A stretch of 64,000 nt of DNA from Glutamicibacter uratoxydans (GCF_006539925.1 NZ_BJNY01000005.1:161536-225535); one strand, 5' to 3'; counted from the first letter of the stretch, positions 46,222 to 55,917 are shown. Translations and numbers: made by a program. The notes: generated by a model not told the origin, from the letters alone.

Positions 46222-46512
46222 TTATCGCCCGGCAGCCGTTGTTCCGCTGACACGACGTTTGGTAGAGCGGTTTCTCCGCAGTCGCTTGACCAGCATCGGG
46301 TCGTAGGCCAGCGCCGCGTCGGTTTCTATCAGCTGGTTGAGCAGCTGGTAGTAGTTGGTCGGCGACATGGAGAACTGCTTGGTAATCGCTTGTTCTTTGG
46401 CCCCGGCGTACTTCCACCACAACTTTTCCATGTTTAGGATCTGCTGGGAACGCTCATCGAGCTCCGAATCGGGATTCATCACGAAATCCACCAGCACTTC
46501 GTCCTCGGCCAT
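46222..46512 (-). CDS. DUF3263-domain protein
   Basis: The 96-residue protein is small and helical (DERSQQILNMEKLWWKYAGA, then KQFSMSPTNYYQLLNQLIET), as in the actinobacterial DUF3263 family, with a basic C-terminus (KRLRRNRSTKRR). The helix-turn-helix-like middle suggests a DNA-binding role, but none is proven. GAGGTG lies before the ATG at 46512. It is upstream of the LytR_C gene in the same operon. Confidence 0.87.
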   Translation of the reverse strand: MAEDEVLVDFVMNPDSELDERSQQILNMEKLWWKYAGAKEQAITKQFSMSPTNYYQLLNQLIETDAALAYDPMLVKRLRRNRSTKRRVSGTTAAGR

Positions 46513-46661
46513 GCGTTCACACCTCGTTCCATAATCCATGTTCCAGCCGGGTTTCGGCCTTGCGGTACGGTCCGCCCTGGGCAGACATACCACCGACATT
46601 CTAACCAACACACCTGCACCATGCCGAAGCCGCCACCGAAAGCAGTCAAGAAAACGGCAGA

Positions 46662-47444
46662 ATGGGTCACATGGACAACTCCCAGTCAACACTTTTCGAT
46701 CTCAGCGATCCAGCCGGCACCCCGGTATACAAAGCCTCGGACTTCCCCTTCTATTTCGGCGCCCAATCAATGGCAGATCAGCGATTTATCGCCGAGGACT
46801 GGGTTCCGGTGTTGGAGCCGCTGGACCAGCTGCTGGCCGGCATTGCCGAGGAGCTTGCGCGGCGCAGCGCCGCCGGCGAGCATCTGCTGCCGGCCCCCGA
46901 GGTGATGTTCCGCGCACTGCAGCTGCCGCTGGCCGAGGTGCGGGTCGTCGCCATCGGGCAGGACCCGTACCCGACGGTGGGCCATGCCATCGGCTTGGCC
47001 TTTGCCGCGGATGCAGCGGTGCGCCCGCTGCCGCGCTCGCTGGCGAATATCTACAAGGAGCTGGAGGCGGATCTTGGCATCGCCAAGGCGGCCCACGCAG
47101 ATTTGAGCAGCTGGCACCGCCAGGGCGTGCTGCTGCTGAACCAGGCATTGTCAGTGGCCGCCGGAAACGCCGGCGCGCATCTGAAGATCGGCTGGACGCA
47201 GGTGATCGAGGCAGTGGTGGCCGCCTTGAATGAACGCCCGAACCCGCCCGTGGCGCTGCTTTGGGGAAAACATGCGCAGAAGATGGCGGGGCTGATGGAC
47301 CGGATGCCGCAGCTGGCCAGCGCACATCCTTCTCCGCTCTCCGCTTCGCGCGGCTTCTTCGGCTCCAAGCCCTTCTCAAAGATCAATCGGCTGCTCGCCG
47401 AGGCAGGCGAGCAGCCGATTGACTGGAAGATCCCTCAGGCCTAG
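46662..47444 (+). CDS. ung: Uracil-DNA glycosylase
   Basis: The 260-residue protein has the family-1 motifs GQDPYPTVGHA (catalytic D101) and HPSPLSASRGFFGSKPFS (catalytic His and DNA-intercalation loop). It removes uracil from DNA. ATG codons at 46662 and 46671 are both possible. Its end overlaps the convergent thrE-like gene by four bases. Confidence 0.95.
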   Translation: MGHMDNSQSTLFDLSDPAGTPVYKASDFPFYFGAQSMADQRFIAEDWVPVLEPLDQLLAGIAEELARRSAAGEHLLPAPEVMFRALQLPLAEVRVVAIGQDPYPTVGHAIGLAFAADAAVRPLPRSLANIYKELEADLGIAKAAHADLSSWHRQGVLLLNQALSVAAGNAGAHLKIGWTQVIEAVVAALNERPNPPVALLWGKHAQKMAGLMDRMPQLASAHPSPLSASRGFFGSKPFSKINRLLAEAGEQPIDWKIPQA

Positions 47445-49111
47445 CGGCGGCGGATCGACTTGCGTTCGCGCCGCGCCCGCGAGGTCAGCGGACGGCACAG
47501 GGTGTCGCCGAAGACCACGCCGCCGGCGATGGAGAGCATGATGGCGAAGGCGTTGAACATCTCGACCAGGCCCCGCGACATGTCCTCGACCTCGAAGACG
47601 ATCCCGTACATGGCGCGGAAGATCATCAAGCCTGGAAGCAGGAACATGACCGCCGGAGCCGCCATGACCAGCTGCGGCGAGCGCAGCTTGTCCGCCGCAA
47701 ACCGGGCGGCGAAGCCGATCACCGTTGCGACCACCGCGGGGATGGCGCGCGGGCCCAGGCCGATGGAATCGCAGAGCAGCTGCACCAAATAGCCGAGCAC
47801 CGCGATGGCGGCGGTGGGCAGCAGCAGCTTGACCGAGGTCTGCTCTGTCACCGAGCCGGCGATGATCGCCACCGCCACCAGGATGATCAGCAGCCATGCG
47901 GGATATTCGACCTTGTCGATCTGGTGGACGTCGACCACTTCCCCGCCGAGCACCGAGGAGATCACCAGGGCCGCGGAAATGCCTGCCACGATGGCCGTAT
48001 AGATCAGGCCTGCGGAGAACAGGCGGCCCACCGCAGTGACCGGGAAGCCGTTGATCGCGTCCTGCAATGCAGAGACGAATCTGCTGGAGGGAAGCAGCAG
48101 CAGGATGCCGCCGGAAACCACCAGCGCCGGATCGATGGGCGCCTTCAACTGGTAGCTGACCAGCGCGATGCCGGTGACCACGAAGCTGGAGGCCGCGATG
48201 GTGAAGAATTCGGGCACCCTCCACCTAGCTCCATAGCGCCCCACCTGGGAGACGATCGAGGCTGATGCCATGGCGACCAGGGCGCCCAACCAAGATCCGC
48301 CGATAAACAGCACGAACGCCGCCGCGAAGACCGCGTTGCCGCAGGAGACGACCCAGCGCGGGAATGGCTTTGGCTGGCGGGTGATCTTCTTCAGCCGCTT
48401 GGCCGACTCGGAGCGCGAGACGCCGCCGGCGATGATGTCAGACACCAGCCGGTGCACCAGCACCAGGCCCGCATAGTTGGAGGTCGAGGAGCGCACCACG
48501 CGCAGGATCGAGTAGCTTTCGGCATCCGGCGGACTGTAGTTCAGGTGCAGGGACTGGTTGGTGATGTCCACGTCCAGGTGGCTGAGCCCCAGGGCGGCGG
48601 TGACGGCAATGACGCTGGTCTCCACTTCCAGCGCGCCGGCGCCGTAGCGGATCAGCGTCTCGCCCAGGTCCAGGGCGAATTCCATGGTGCGGCGGGCCGA
48701 GGCATCCTGCTCGGTGTTGACCTTGGGGTTGGCATAGGGAGTGCCCTGCAGACGGTCAACGATGTTCAGCGCCTGGGTCGGCGGCGTGGTGGAGACCCAC
48801 ATCTTTGCCAGCAGGCTGCGCGCCACCGGGTTGGCCCTGGTGGGCACCAGGGTCACGCCGTCTTCATTGGTGTGGACCTGGCCGGTGCGCGACTCGATGT
48901 CGGTGATGTCAGCCGCCGCGACGTTCGCGCTCATGGCAGTATTCAGCGGCAGTTCGAATGACATCGGCGCCTCTTGGACAACCGGCTGGTCGACCTGCCC
49001 GAGCTTGATTTCCTTGGTGGTAATTCGTGGCAGTGCACCAACTGCTGGTGCCGGATCTTCTCCCGTGCGCGGCTTGCCAGCCGGCCGCTGTTGCTTGTTT
49101 TCCTGCGCCAC
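47441..49111 (-). CDS. ThrE-family threonine/serine exporter
   Basis: The 556-residue protein has a hydrophilic N-terminal half (DUF1212/ThrE domain, TGQVHTNEDGVTLVPTRANP, then helices near 275-300) and a ten-helix C-terminal half ending in a basic tail. ThrE of Corynebacterium glutamicum exports threonine and serine. The long N-terminal arm (about 70 residues) has the low-complexity look common to actinobacterial members. Confidence 0.87.
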   Translation of the reverse strand: MAQENKQQRPAGKPRTGEDPAPAVGALPRITTKEIKLGQVDQPVVQEAPMSFELPLNTAMSANVAAADITDIESRTGQVHTNEDGVTLVPTRANPVARSLLAKMWVSTTPPTQALNIVDRLQGTPYANPKVNTEQDASARRTMEFALDLGETLIRYGAGALEVETSVIAVTAALGLSHLDVDITNQSLHLNYSPPDAESYSILRVVRSSTSNYAGLVLVHRLVSDIIAGGVSRSESAKRLKKITRQPKPFPRWVVSCGNAVFAAAFVLFIGGSWLGALVAMASASIVSQVGRYGARWRVPEFFTIAASSFVVTGIALVSYQLKAPIDPALVVSGGILLLLPSSRFVSALQDAINGFPVTAVGRLFSAGLIYTAIVAGISAALVISSVLGGEVVDVHQIDKVEYPAWLLIILVAVAIIAGSVTEQTSVKLLLPTAAIAVLGYLVQLLCDSIGLGPRAIPAVVATVIGFAARFAADKLRSPQLVMAAPAVMFLLPGLMIFRAMYGIVFEVEDMSRGLVEMFNAFAIMLSIAGGVVFGDTLCRPLTSRARRERKSIRRR

Positions 49112-49317
49112 AGATCACTCTCCACGAGGCGTTTGTTGTCCCATGTAAAAACGATACAACTGGACTTCAGGAAGTTGCTGGGGGAACCTGTCAAATCCCT
49201 GCGTATCCCCGAACACATTTAGCCCCGATTGCGCCTCGGGAATAGTTTCGATGACGTCTTGGTTGTCACAGGCAGAACATATAGATGCATATGCATGTAA
49301 AACGAGAGGTTGACGCA

Positions 49318-50370
49318 ATGGGCACCAGCACAAAGCTGCCGCAGATTGGCGCAGAGACATTCGGAGACATCACCGAGGACCTGAACGGCACGCCATTGAG
49401 CCACGCACAGGTCATCCGCAATGTGGTGGCCGAAGGCCAAAAGGCCGAAGAATCAGGCCTGGACTTCTTCGGCATCGGCGAGCACCACCGCGACGACTAC
49501 GCAATCTCTTCCCCCGAAACGGTTTTGGCGGCGCTGGCCTCCACCACCGAAAACATCAAATTGGGCACCGCCGTCACTGTGCTCTCCAGCGACGACCCGG
49601 TGCGCGTCTACGAGCGCTTCGCCACACTGGACGCGCTGTCCAACGGCCGCACCGAGATCATCGCAGGCCGCGGCTCATTCATCGAGTCCTTCCCGCTGTT
49701 CGGATTGAACCTCGAGGACTACGAGGAGCTGTTCGAAGAGAAGCTCGACCTGCTCGCCCAGCTGCGCCACGGCAAGCCAGTCACTTGGCAGGGCGAGCAC
49801 CGCGCCGCCCTGGATGCCCAGCAGGTCTACCCGCTTTTGGAAGACAAGCCGCTGACGACGTGGGTGGGCGTCGGAGGAAGCCCGCAGTCGGTCATCCGCG
49901 CCGCGCGCCACGGCCTGCCGCTGTTCCTGGCCATCATCGGCGGGCAGCCTTCAAGCTTCGAACCCCTGGTCGACCTCTACCACCGTGCACTCAAGCAGTT
50001 CGGCCAGCCCGAACAGCCGGTTGGCGCGCACTTCCACGGCCTGGTCGCCGAGAGCGATGAAGAGGCGCTGGAAAAGCTGTGGCCGCACTACCAGCGGACC
50101 ATGAACCGCTTGGGTTCGGAACGCGGATGGCCTCCGGTCAGCCGGATGCGCCTGCAGGCAGCCATGGGTCCCGATGGGGCAATGATGGCCGGCAGCCCGC
50201 AAACCGTGGCAAAGAAAATGGCGAAGGCCGCCAAGCAGCTTGGCTTGTCCCGCGTCGACATCAAATACTCGGCAGGATCGCTGCCCCACGAAGACCTGAT
50301 GAAGAGCATTGAACTGCTGGGCACCGAGGTCAAGCCGCTCGTCCACCAGATCCTGGCAGAGGACAGCTAA
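49318..50370 (+). CDS. Luciferase-like (LLM) flavin-dependent monooxygenase
   Basis: The 350-residue TIM-barrel protein has the LLM features AEESGLDFFGIGEHHRDDY, KLGTAVTVLSSDDPVRVYER and IIAGRGSFIESFPLFG. It should use FMNH2 or F420H2 to oxidise an unknown substrate. The ATG at 49318 is chosen because GAGAGG lies before it; the frame opens at 49285. It is divergent from the exporter gene. Confidence 0.87.
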   Translation: MGTSTKLPQIGAETFGDITEDLNGTPLSHAQVIRNVVAEGQKAEESGLDFFGIGEHHRDDYAISSPETVLAALASTTENIKLGTAVTVLSSDDPVRVYERFATLDALSNGRTEIIAGRGSFIESFPLFGLNLEDYEELFEEKLDLLAQLRHGKPVTWQGEHRAALDAQQVYPLLEDKPLTTWVGVGGSPQSVIRAARHGLPLFLAIIGGQPSSFEPLVDLYHRALKQFGQPEQPVGAHFHGLVAESDEEALEKLWPHYQRTMNRLGSERGWPPVSRMRLQAAMGPDGAMMAGSPQTVAKKMAKAAKQLGLSRVDIKYSAGSLPHEDLMKSIELLGTEVKPLVHQILAEDS

Positions 50371-50383
50371 GCACGCCCCTTCA

Positions 50384-50431
50384 CACTCAAGGCCAAGACC
50401 CCGCAATACTGCGAGGTCTTGGCCTTGAGTG
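50384..50431 (+). terminator. Terminator hairpin after the LLM gene
   Basis: CACTCAAGGCCAAGACC at 50384-50400 pairs perfectly with GGTCTTGGCCTTGAGTG at 50415-50431. There is no T-run on the plus strand, so termination may be Rho-assisted. Confidence 0.6.
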
Positions 50432-50525
50432 CATTGCCGCGCAATCGCCGACAGCAGCCGGCAGCAGCCGGGTAAAAGAAAAGGCACCGAGCAAATGCTC
50501 GATGCCTCAAAATCTCTATTCTTCT

Positions 50526-50602
50526 TGGTGGATCTTACTGGACTCGAACCAGCGACCTTTCGCGTGTGAGGCGAACGCTCTAACCAACTGAGCTAAAGAT
50601 CC
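50526..50602 (-). tRNA. tRNA-Val (anticodon CAC)
   Basis: On the minus strand the acceptor GGATCTT pairs with AAGATCC, D arm GCTC/GAGC, anticodon stem TTCGC/GCGAA with loop CTCACAC giving anticodon CAC, and T arm GCTGG-TTCGAGT-CCAGT. Discriminator A and an encoded CCA end are present. It reads GUG. Confidence 0.95.
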
Positions 50603-51016
50603 ATCTTGCATTCAACCGTTTCCGGCTCAACACCTAGATAATCTTAGCGGTAATCACGGTCCGCAACCAAATCAAGGTCCAAGGCAGGCTGAAAACCAGC
50701 TTGGAGGGGCCGAGGAACCGTGATTTTTACGAAGTATAGAAAACGCTTAAAACTGGCCGGTGACAAGCACCGAAAAACAGTACCATTTCGTTTATTTGGT
50801 GTTCACTTCGCGGCGTCGGTTTCGACTTGTCAAAGTGCACTTTGAGACCTCATAATTTTTCTAGCTCGTCTCTTCGAGCTCAAACTGGGCCCTACAAGGA
50901 AGCTGCCGGAAGCCGCCGGCAACGGTCCCCTGAAGGCCAACGAAACCGCCGAACGGCTACCGCCGGGAAGCAAAGCCTCTTTTTCGTTCGTTCTTAGCTT
51001 TATAGGACCGTACCCA
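50603..51016. other. Noncoding gap between tRNA-Val and the GNAT gene
   Basis: About 410 bases with no credible gene. The left part is A/T-rich, likely the tRNA promoter; the middle holds AGCTCGTCTC and a matching GAGCT, and GCCGG/CCGGC near 50902-50920. A TTTATA-like box near 50998-51003 could drive the GNAT gene. I see nothing else. Confidence 0.4.
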
Positions 51017-51739
51017 GTGTTTGAAAACCTGACTTTTACCTTGTCACCGCTGTCTCCAAATGGGGCTGAGCGTGAGGAATTAGCGACCCTCTACCCACTG
51101 GTCGATGACCGCTGGCACCAGAAGATGGACCGCGCCCGCGCCGTCGTCACGGTGCGCGACGGCCAGCTGCTGGTGGCGGCCGGGCTGGTGCATGATTCGA
51201 TCCTTGCTCCGACCAGTGCCATGGACGCCCTTGAACTCGGTTCCATGGCTGTGCGCCCGGACTACCGGCGCATGGGAATTCGCCAGCATGTCACCGCACT
51301 GCGCCTTGAATTCGCGCTCAACGCCGGCGGCACGCCCATCACCATCATCAATTCCGCCAACCCTGCGTCCTGGGCCTACTACGAGCGCTCCGAACTGTGG
51401 GAGCGGGAGCGCAGCTTCGAGCAGGATGACCAAACCAAGTTCATCTACCGCGCCACCGCGCTGGCCAGCGATTGGGCCGCCAACCTGCCGCAGGCCTCCG
51501 AAGACGCCATTGAAGCAGTCATTCCAGTACCGTCTGATGACCTTGCGCCGTCCATGGAACTGGAAACCGCGCTGGAACAGGTCCTAGACCTGCCCGCAGA
51601 GCTGGGAGCCATGGCCGCGATGGTTCCCTCGATCCAGATCGGCCCCGAGGCCGAGGCAGGCGAGCTGGGGCTGAGCCTGCGATCCAGCGATGCCGAGAAC
51701 GACTGGTTCGGCACCGCCGCCGCAGACCCGGCCTTCTAG
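51017..51739 (+). CDS. GNAT-family N-acetyltransferase
   Basis: The 240-residue protein has the acetyl-CoA site GSMAVRPDYRRMGIRQHVT (RRMGIRQ as the R/QxxGxG/A loop) within an N-terminal domain of about 150 residues and a nonconserved acidic C-terminal part. The start is GTG at 51017. The substrate is unknown. It converges on the restriction endonuclease gene. Confidence 0.85.
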   Translation: MFENLTFTLSPLSPNGAEREELATLYPLVDDRWHQKMDRARAVVTVRDGQLLVAAGLVHDSILAPTSAMDALELGSMAVRPDYRRMGIRQHVTALRLEFALNAGGTPITIINSANPASWAYYERSELWERERSFEQDDQTKFIYRATALASDWAANLPQASEDAIEAVIPVPSDDLAPSMELETALEQVLDLPAELGAMAAMVPSIQIGPEAEAGELGLSLRSSDAENDWFGTAAADPAF

Positions 51740-51749
51740 TCCCGGCCTT

Positions 51750-52676
51750 CTAGAACAGCGCCTCCTGCTGCTCGTCCACCGCTTCGTGGCTGGGCAGCGG
51801 GGCGACCTCTCCTGCCCGGCGAGCGCGGGCGGCCTCGTGCAGGTCGATGGGCGTCACCTTGAGCACCTCGTCGACCATCGCGTTCAGGAACTGCGGAGCG
51901 GCGATGTCCTGCGGCACCGGACCGTGCACGCAGCGCACCGCCGGATCTTCCACGTCCTCATCCCAGTCCACCAGCAGCAGCCCTGTGGCGGTGTAGCCGA
52001 ACCCGTCGCCGAAGTCGCGCAGCTTGCGGATCATGTCCACTGTGCGCCTGAAGGCCGCCGGTTCGCTGTCCAAAATGGTGGCTCGCTGGACGAAGAAGAA
52101 GCCGACTGCAGCCAGCGGGTAGCGGGCGCGCAGGTTGGCGGCATCTCCATAGGCTTCCTCGTAGCGGTTGGACAGGTTCTTGCCGAAGGAGGACGTCATG
52201 GCCTTGGTGCTCAGCAGCAGCTCGGGACCGGTGGACCAGTGCGTCATCACCACGTCGGTCTGCTTCATATAGGCTCGGCCGAGGATCCGGGCGTCAGTGC
52301 TGCCGGCCTTGCCTGCCACAATCGCGTCGTGGACTTCCTCTGAGAGCCGTTCGGGCAGCTTGCGCAGCAGTTCCAAGATGTCCTTGGACAGCACGCGGGG
52401 CGCTTCGGTGCGCGGCCACACCAAGTCAGCGTCGAAGCCGGCGCGGCGCAGCTCGTGGGCCAGCCAGGTGTCGACGCCCTGGGCGAAGCGGCCGGAGCGG
52501 GTGGCCGCTTTGGAGCGCACAGGAATGCTCAACAGCCGCTCAAGCACCTGGTAGGAGGGATTGAACTCGTCGGTCACCGCCCCGTTGAGAATCCAGGGCG
52601 AGTCCTTGGGTGCAGACATCAAGGTGGTGTCGAACTCTGCAAAAGCGAGCGTCTTTTCAACGCCTGGGGTTGCCAC
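51750..52676 (-). CDS. Putative type II restriction endonuclease
   Basis: The 308-residue soluble protein begins directly (2-base gap) after the methyltransferase gene on the same strand. The segment QTDVVMTHWSTGPELLLSTK, followed by AMTSSFGKNLSNRYEEAYGD, fits a PD-(D/E)xK nuclease core with D141 and K158; the middle acidic residue is replaced by Ser (STK), as in some type II enzymes. The SSFGKN-NR stretch recurs in uncharacterised restriction enzymes. The recognition sequence is unknown. Function is deduced from motif plus partner gene. Confidence 0.72.
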   Translation of the reverse strand: MATPGVEKTLAFAEFDTTLMSAPKDSPWILNGAVTDEFNPSYQVLERLLSIPVRSKAATRSGRFAQGVDTWLAHELRRAGFDADLVWPRTEAPRVLSKDILELLRKLPERLSEEVHDAIVAGKAGSTDARILGRAYMKQTDVVMTHWSTGPELLLSTKAMTSSFGKNLSNRYEEAYGDAANLRARYPLAAVGFFFVQRATILDSEPAAFRRTVDMIRKLRDFGDGFGYTATGLLLVDWDEDVEDPAVRCVHGPVPQDIAAPQFLNAMVDEVLKVTPIDLHEAARARRAGEVAPLPSHEAVDEQQEALF

Positions 52677-52678
52677 GT

Positions 52679-54331
52679 TTAGCTTTTCACCGTCTTACTT
52701 CGCGCCTTGCGGCGTACCAACATATCCGTGCGTGCCTGGTGCACAGTTTTCAGGGCCTGGGCATCCAGGCCGAGAATCTGCTCGAGCACAATCTCGTCGA
52801 CCAGCGCGGTGGCCTCTGCCTTGCGCCCATGGGCCAGATGCTCGCGGACCTGGTCTTTGACAGCCCGCAGCTGCGGGGCATGCTTGGCCACCACATGCGC
52901 TGCGGGCACCGGAAGCTTGTCCGCCTCGCGCGGCTCCACCTTGAGGATTCCGCCGCCATAGGAGCGGCCCACCAGTTCGGCGCCGAGCATGCTCAAGGTG
53001 TTCAGCGAGGCCAGGGGCAGCAGCTCGCGTCCCAGCTCGCGTACATCGGCTCCGAGGTACACGCCGTGGATCGAGTTGATGTGGTGCACGCCTGCCTCAT
53101 TGGTGGTCAGCCGCGGCGTATCCGCATTCATGTAGGTCATGAACAGGTCCGGGACCGAGAGCAGCGGCACCCTCCACCACGGGGTGCGCACCCGGCACTT
53201 GTAGGCCTGGTCTACGCCTTCCAGCTCTCCCTGCTCGCTGTGCCGCAGGGCCGCCGCCGTGGGCTGGGCCAGGGGCCTGAACATATAGGTCGCTGCTCCG
53301 TGTTCTTCCAGCCGGGCCCAGTCCCCGGAGCCCAGCTCCAGGCCGCGCAGGTGGCGGGAGCCCGGTGGCGAAATGCGCACGTAGTCTTCATCGCCCAGCC
53401 CCAGGGCGCGGACCTGCTCTGCGGTGAGCGTGAACCACTTGTTGTTGCCGGTGACTGCGCCCAGCGATGTCTCGCCCCAGCTCTGCAGCGGCGCAAAATT
53501 CGCCGCGGCCAGCGCCTGGGCAAGGATGCCCTGGGCTTCCAGTCCGACCAGCGATCCAGTCCAGCGCTCTTCCAGCGCCGCCGGGGTATGCTCGATCCCC
53601 GCGTCGAGCAGGTCGAGGGCCGCGGCATTGCGGAACTGGTGCAGGCGCAGGCTCCTGCTGCTGCCGCTGCGGTAGCCCCGGGCCAGCAGCAGCACTACTT
53701 CCTCCTGCGCGTCAGCGAAGATCCGCTCCTCGAACACCACGAGGTTCACCTCTGCAAAGCGCTCAAGCAGCATCCGGCGGATCGGGGCGGCATAGTTCAC
53801 GAACATCAGCTCGGCGGGCAGCACCAGCGCCATGCTGGCTCCGGGGGCCAGGAAGCTGGTGGCATGGGCGACGAAGGCGGCCCAGATGCTGGAGAGCTCG
53901 TTCAGCTCTACCCCTGCGGCGCGGGCGGCCTGCCGCGAGAGCCGGCGCTCCTCACCGCGGTGCAGCTGGTAGCGCACATAGGGCGGATTCCCGATCACCG
54001 CGTCCATGTCTGCGGTGCCCGGCTGCTGGAAGAAGTTCGCGTGGGTGATGGCGGCGGCGGCGCCGTGGCGGGCTAGGCGTTCGCGCGCCGCATCAACCGA
54101 GGGCTGGTGCAGTTCAACGCCGAAAAGCTTCAGATCCAGCCCACCAGCCTGGGCCAGATCATGGGCGGCTGTAAGAAACTGCGCCTCGCCGCAGGAGGGT
54201 TCCAGGATTCGCTGCGCCGAGTCCTTCAAGGCCCACTGGGTCATGAAGCGCGCGACCGGCTCAGGGGTGAAGTAGGCGCCGCGCGCATGGCGGGAGGCCT
54301 CATCCTGGGTGGTGGTTTCTTTGTTCAACAC
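52679..54331 (-). CDS. N6-adenine DNA methyltransferase (type II, Eco57I/TaqI-like)
   Basis: The 550-residue gamma-class enzyme has motif X GAYFTPEPVARFM, motif I ILEPSCGEAQFL (usual CGDG changed to CGEA), motif IV GNPPYVRYQL at 114-123 and a C-terminal target-recognition region. It should methylate adenine in the site cut by the partner nuclease. ATG at 54331. Gene order is methyltransferase then nuclease, which protects DNA first. No controller protein gene is visible. Confidence 0.9.
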   Translation of the reverse strand: MLNKETTTQDEASRHARGAYFTPEPVARFMTQWALKDSAQRILEPSCGEAQFLTAAHDLAQAGGLDLKLFGVELHQPSVDAARERLARHGAAAAITHANFFQQPGTADMDAVIGNPPYVRYQLHRGEERRLSRQAARAAGVELNELSSIWAAFVAHATSFLAPGASMALVLPAELMFVNYAAPIRRMLLERFAEVNLVVFEERIFADAQEEVVLLLARGYRSGSSRSLRLHQFRNAAALDLLDAGIEHTPAALEERWTGSLVGLEAQGILAQALAAANFAPLQSWGETSLGAVTGNNKWFTLTAEQVRALGLGDEDYVRISPPGSRHLRGLELGSGDWARLEEHGAATYMFRPLAQPTAAALRHSEQGELEGVDQAYKCRVRTPWWRVPLLSVPDLFMTYMNADTPRLTTNEAGVHHINSIHGVYLGADVRELGRELLPLASLNTLSMLGAELVGRSYGGGILKVEPREADKLPVPAAHVVAKHAPQLRAVKDQVREHLAHGRKAEATALVDEIVLEQILGLDAQALKTVHQARTDMLVRRKARSKTVKS

Positions 54332-54442
54332 TCATCGATCTTTCCACGGGCATCAGACACTTTGGCCTGGCCCGGGAATATTGCCGGGAACTGGATAGTC
54401 AACTAATTCTACGCGCACGAACCATGCCCACAGGCGGCTGCA

Positions 54443-55393
54443 CTAGTGTGCGGTTTCGCCTTTGGCCTTGTGGATCACCTTTTTGGCGCTGAGCATGATG
54501 ACGGTGATCACGGCACCGATGATGAACCCGCCAACGCAGGACAGCGCAGTGTTGGTCAGCCACCCCAGCACCGGACCGGCGGCGCCGGTGGCGTCATGCA
54601 CCATCAGCTCCAAATGGTGCACGAAGCCGTACAGGGTGTGCAGGCCCAGGTCGTCCAGGCCCTTTAGCAGCAGGTGGCCACCGACCCAGAGCATGGCAAC
54701 CACGCCGACCTTGCCAAGGATGGACATGACAATCGGCATGGCCTTGACCAGCCCGCGCCCCAGCTTCTGCGAGAACTGCCGCGGCTTCTGCGCCAGCAGC
54801 AGGCCGATGTCGTCCATCTTGACAATCAATGCCACTGCGCCATAGACCACGACTGTCATCAACAGCGCCACGGCAATCAGGATCGCCGTGCGCATGATGA
54901 ACGTCTGCTCGGCAACTTCGTTGAGCGAGATCACCATGATTTCGGCAGACAGCACCAGGTCGGTGCGTACCGCCGAATTGATAATGACTTTTTCATCTCG
55001 GGCTTTGCCTTCCTCGTCCGAGCCGTGGTGCTTGATCCAGCCCACCGCTTCGAGGATCTTCTCTGCGCCTTCGAAGACCAGGTACGCTCCGCCGACCATC
55101 AAGATCGGGGTCAGCGCAACAGGAAGGAAGGTGGAAAGCAGCAGCGCGAGAGGGAGGATGAACAGCAGCTTGTTGCGGATCGATCCCACGGCGATCTTCC
55201 AGATGATCGGCAGCTCGCGCTTGGGGGAAATCCCCGCCACGTACTGCGGCGTCACTGCAGCGTCGTCAACCACCACGCCCAGCGCCTTGGTACTGGCTTT
55301 AGCTGCGCCGGCGGCGATGTCATCCAGCGAAGCTGCGGTGACTTTAACCAGAGCGGCAACGTCATCGAGCAGGGCTACTAGGCCACCGGCCAT
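54443..55393 (-). CDS. DUF808 (YedI-like) membrane protein
   Basis: The 316-residue protein starts GGLVALLDDVAALVKVTAAS, typical of DUF808, and has about six to seven membrane helices with the YVAGISPKRELPIIWKIAVG segment. The role is unknown. AAGGAG precedes the ATG at 55393; the frame extends to 55504. It is monocistronic. Confidence 0.88.
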   Translation of the reverse strand: MAGGLVALLDDVAALVKVTAASLDDIAAGAAKASTKALGVVVDDAAVTPQYVAGISPKRELPIIWKIAVGSIRNKLLFILPLALLLSTFLPVALTPILMVGGAYLVFEGAEKILEAVGWIKHHGSDEEGKARDEKVIINSAVRTDLVLSAEIMVISLNEVAEQTFIMRTAILIAVALLMTVVVYGAVALIVKMDDIGLLLAQKPRQFSQKLGRGLVKAMPIVMSILGKVGVVAMLWVGGHLLLKGLDDLGLHTLYGFVHHLELMVHDATGAAGPVLGWLTNTALSCVGGFIIGAVITVIMLSAKKVIHKAKGETAH

Positions 55394-55724
55394 AACTGTT
55401 CTCCTTGAATTCTTGAGCTTGGTCGCCGGATTCTGGCGGCCAAGAATAACTAGAGGCAATTTTACCGGCGCTGCCCGCCGATACAGCGTTCTTGGCAGCG
55501 GCATGGTGAGTCAATTCGCGGCAGGCCGTGATGTCCGGCCTCGCTGGCCAAGAGGCATGCCGAGCACCGCGGCTGTGGGCGAGCCAAGGCAGACGCCGCG
55601 CTTCTGTTCATCAGCGGCCGCGGGACTAGCTTTGCCTGCAGGGTTGCGAGGCGAAATAACCCTCGCCTGGAGCAACAAAAAATCCCCGGATCCATGCGTT
55701 GAAAACATGCTTCCGAGGATTTGC
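55394..55724. other. Noncoding gap between the DUF808 gene and tRNA-Thr
   Basis: About 330 bases with no credible gene. The short frames here lack ribosome-binding sites. A GC-rich stretch (55500-55650) shows no clear repeat. The DUF808 promoter should lie at its left edge. Confidence 0.4.
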
Positions 55725-55801
55725 TGGAGCCCCCTACCGGATTCGAACCGGTGACCTTCAGTTTACAAGACAGACGCTCTGGCCAGCTGAGCTAAGGGGG
55801 C
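55725..55801 (-). tRNA. tRNA-Thr (anticodon TGT)
   Basis: On the minus strand acceptor GCCCCCT pairs with AGGGGGC, D arm GCTC/GAGC, anticodon stem TCTGT/ACTGA (one T-T mismatch) with loop CTTGTAA giving anticodon TGT, T arm ACCGG-TTCGAAT-CCGGT. Discriminator T and an encoded CCA end follow. Confidence 0.95.
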
Positions 55802-55876
55802 ATACCGGTTAAGAATATCGGATGACCGGCCAAGTCTGCGAATTAAGCCCAGCGGGTGCGTTGAGGACTTTAAATG

Positions 55877-55917
55877 CCTGTGGGGCGGAAACCGAAAGCC
55901 GGTTTCCGCCCCACAGG
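55877..55917. terminator. Bidirectional terminator hairpin
   Basis: CCTGTGGGGCGGAAACC at 55877-55893 pairs perfectly with GGTTTCCGCCCCACAGG at 55901-55917. On the minus strand ATTTAAA follows, so it ends the DsbA-like transcript. Confidence 0.75.

Noticed and set aside
47376..48224. 282-codon minus-strand frame overlapping the exporter gene in another frame
   Set aside because: It is Arg/Gly/His-rich and lacks membrane structure; the overlapping ThrE frame explains the sequence.
52610..54076. 488-codon plus-strand frame over the restriction genes
   Set aside because: It is opposite the methyltransferase and nuclease, which carry clear motifs; no domain is recognisable.
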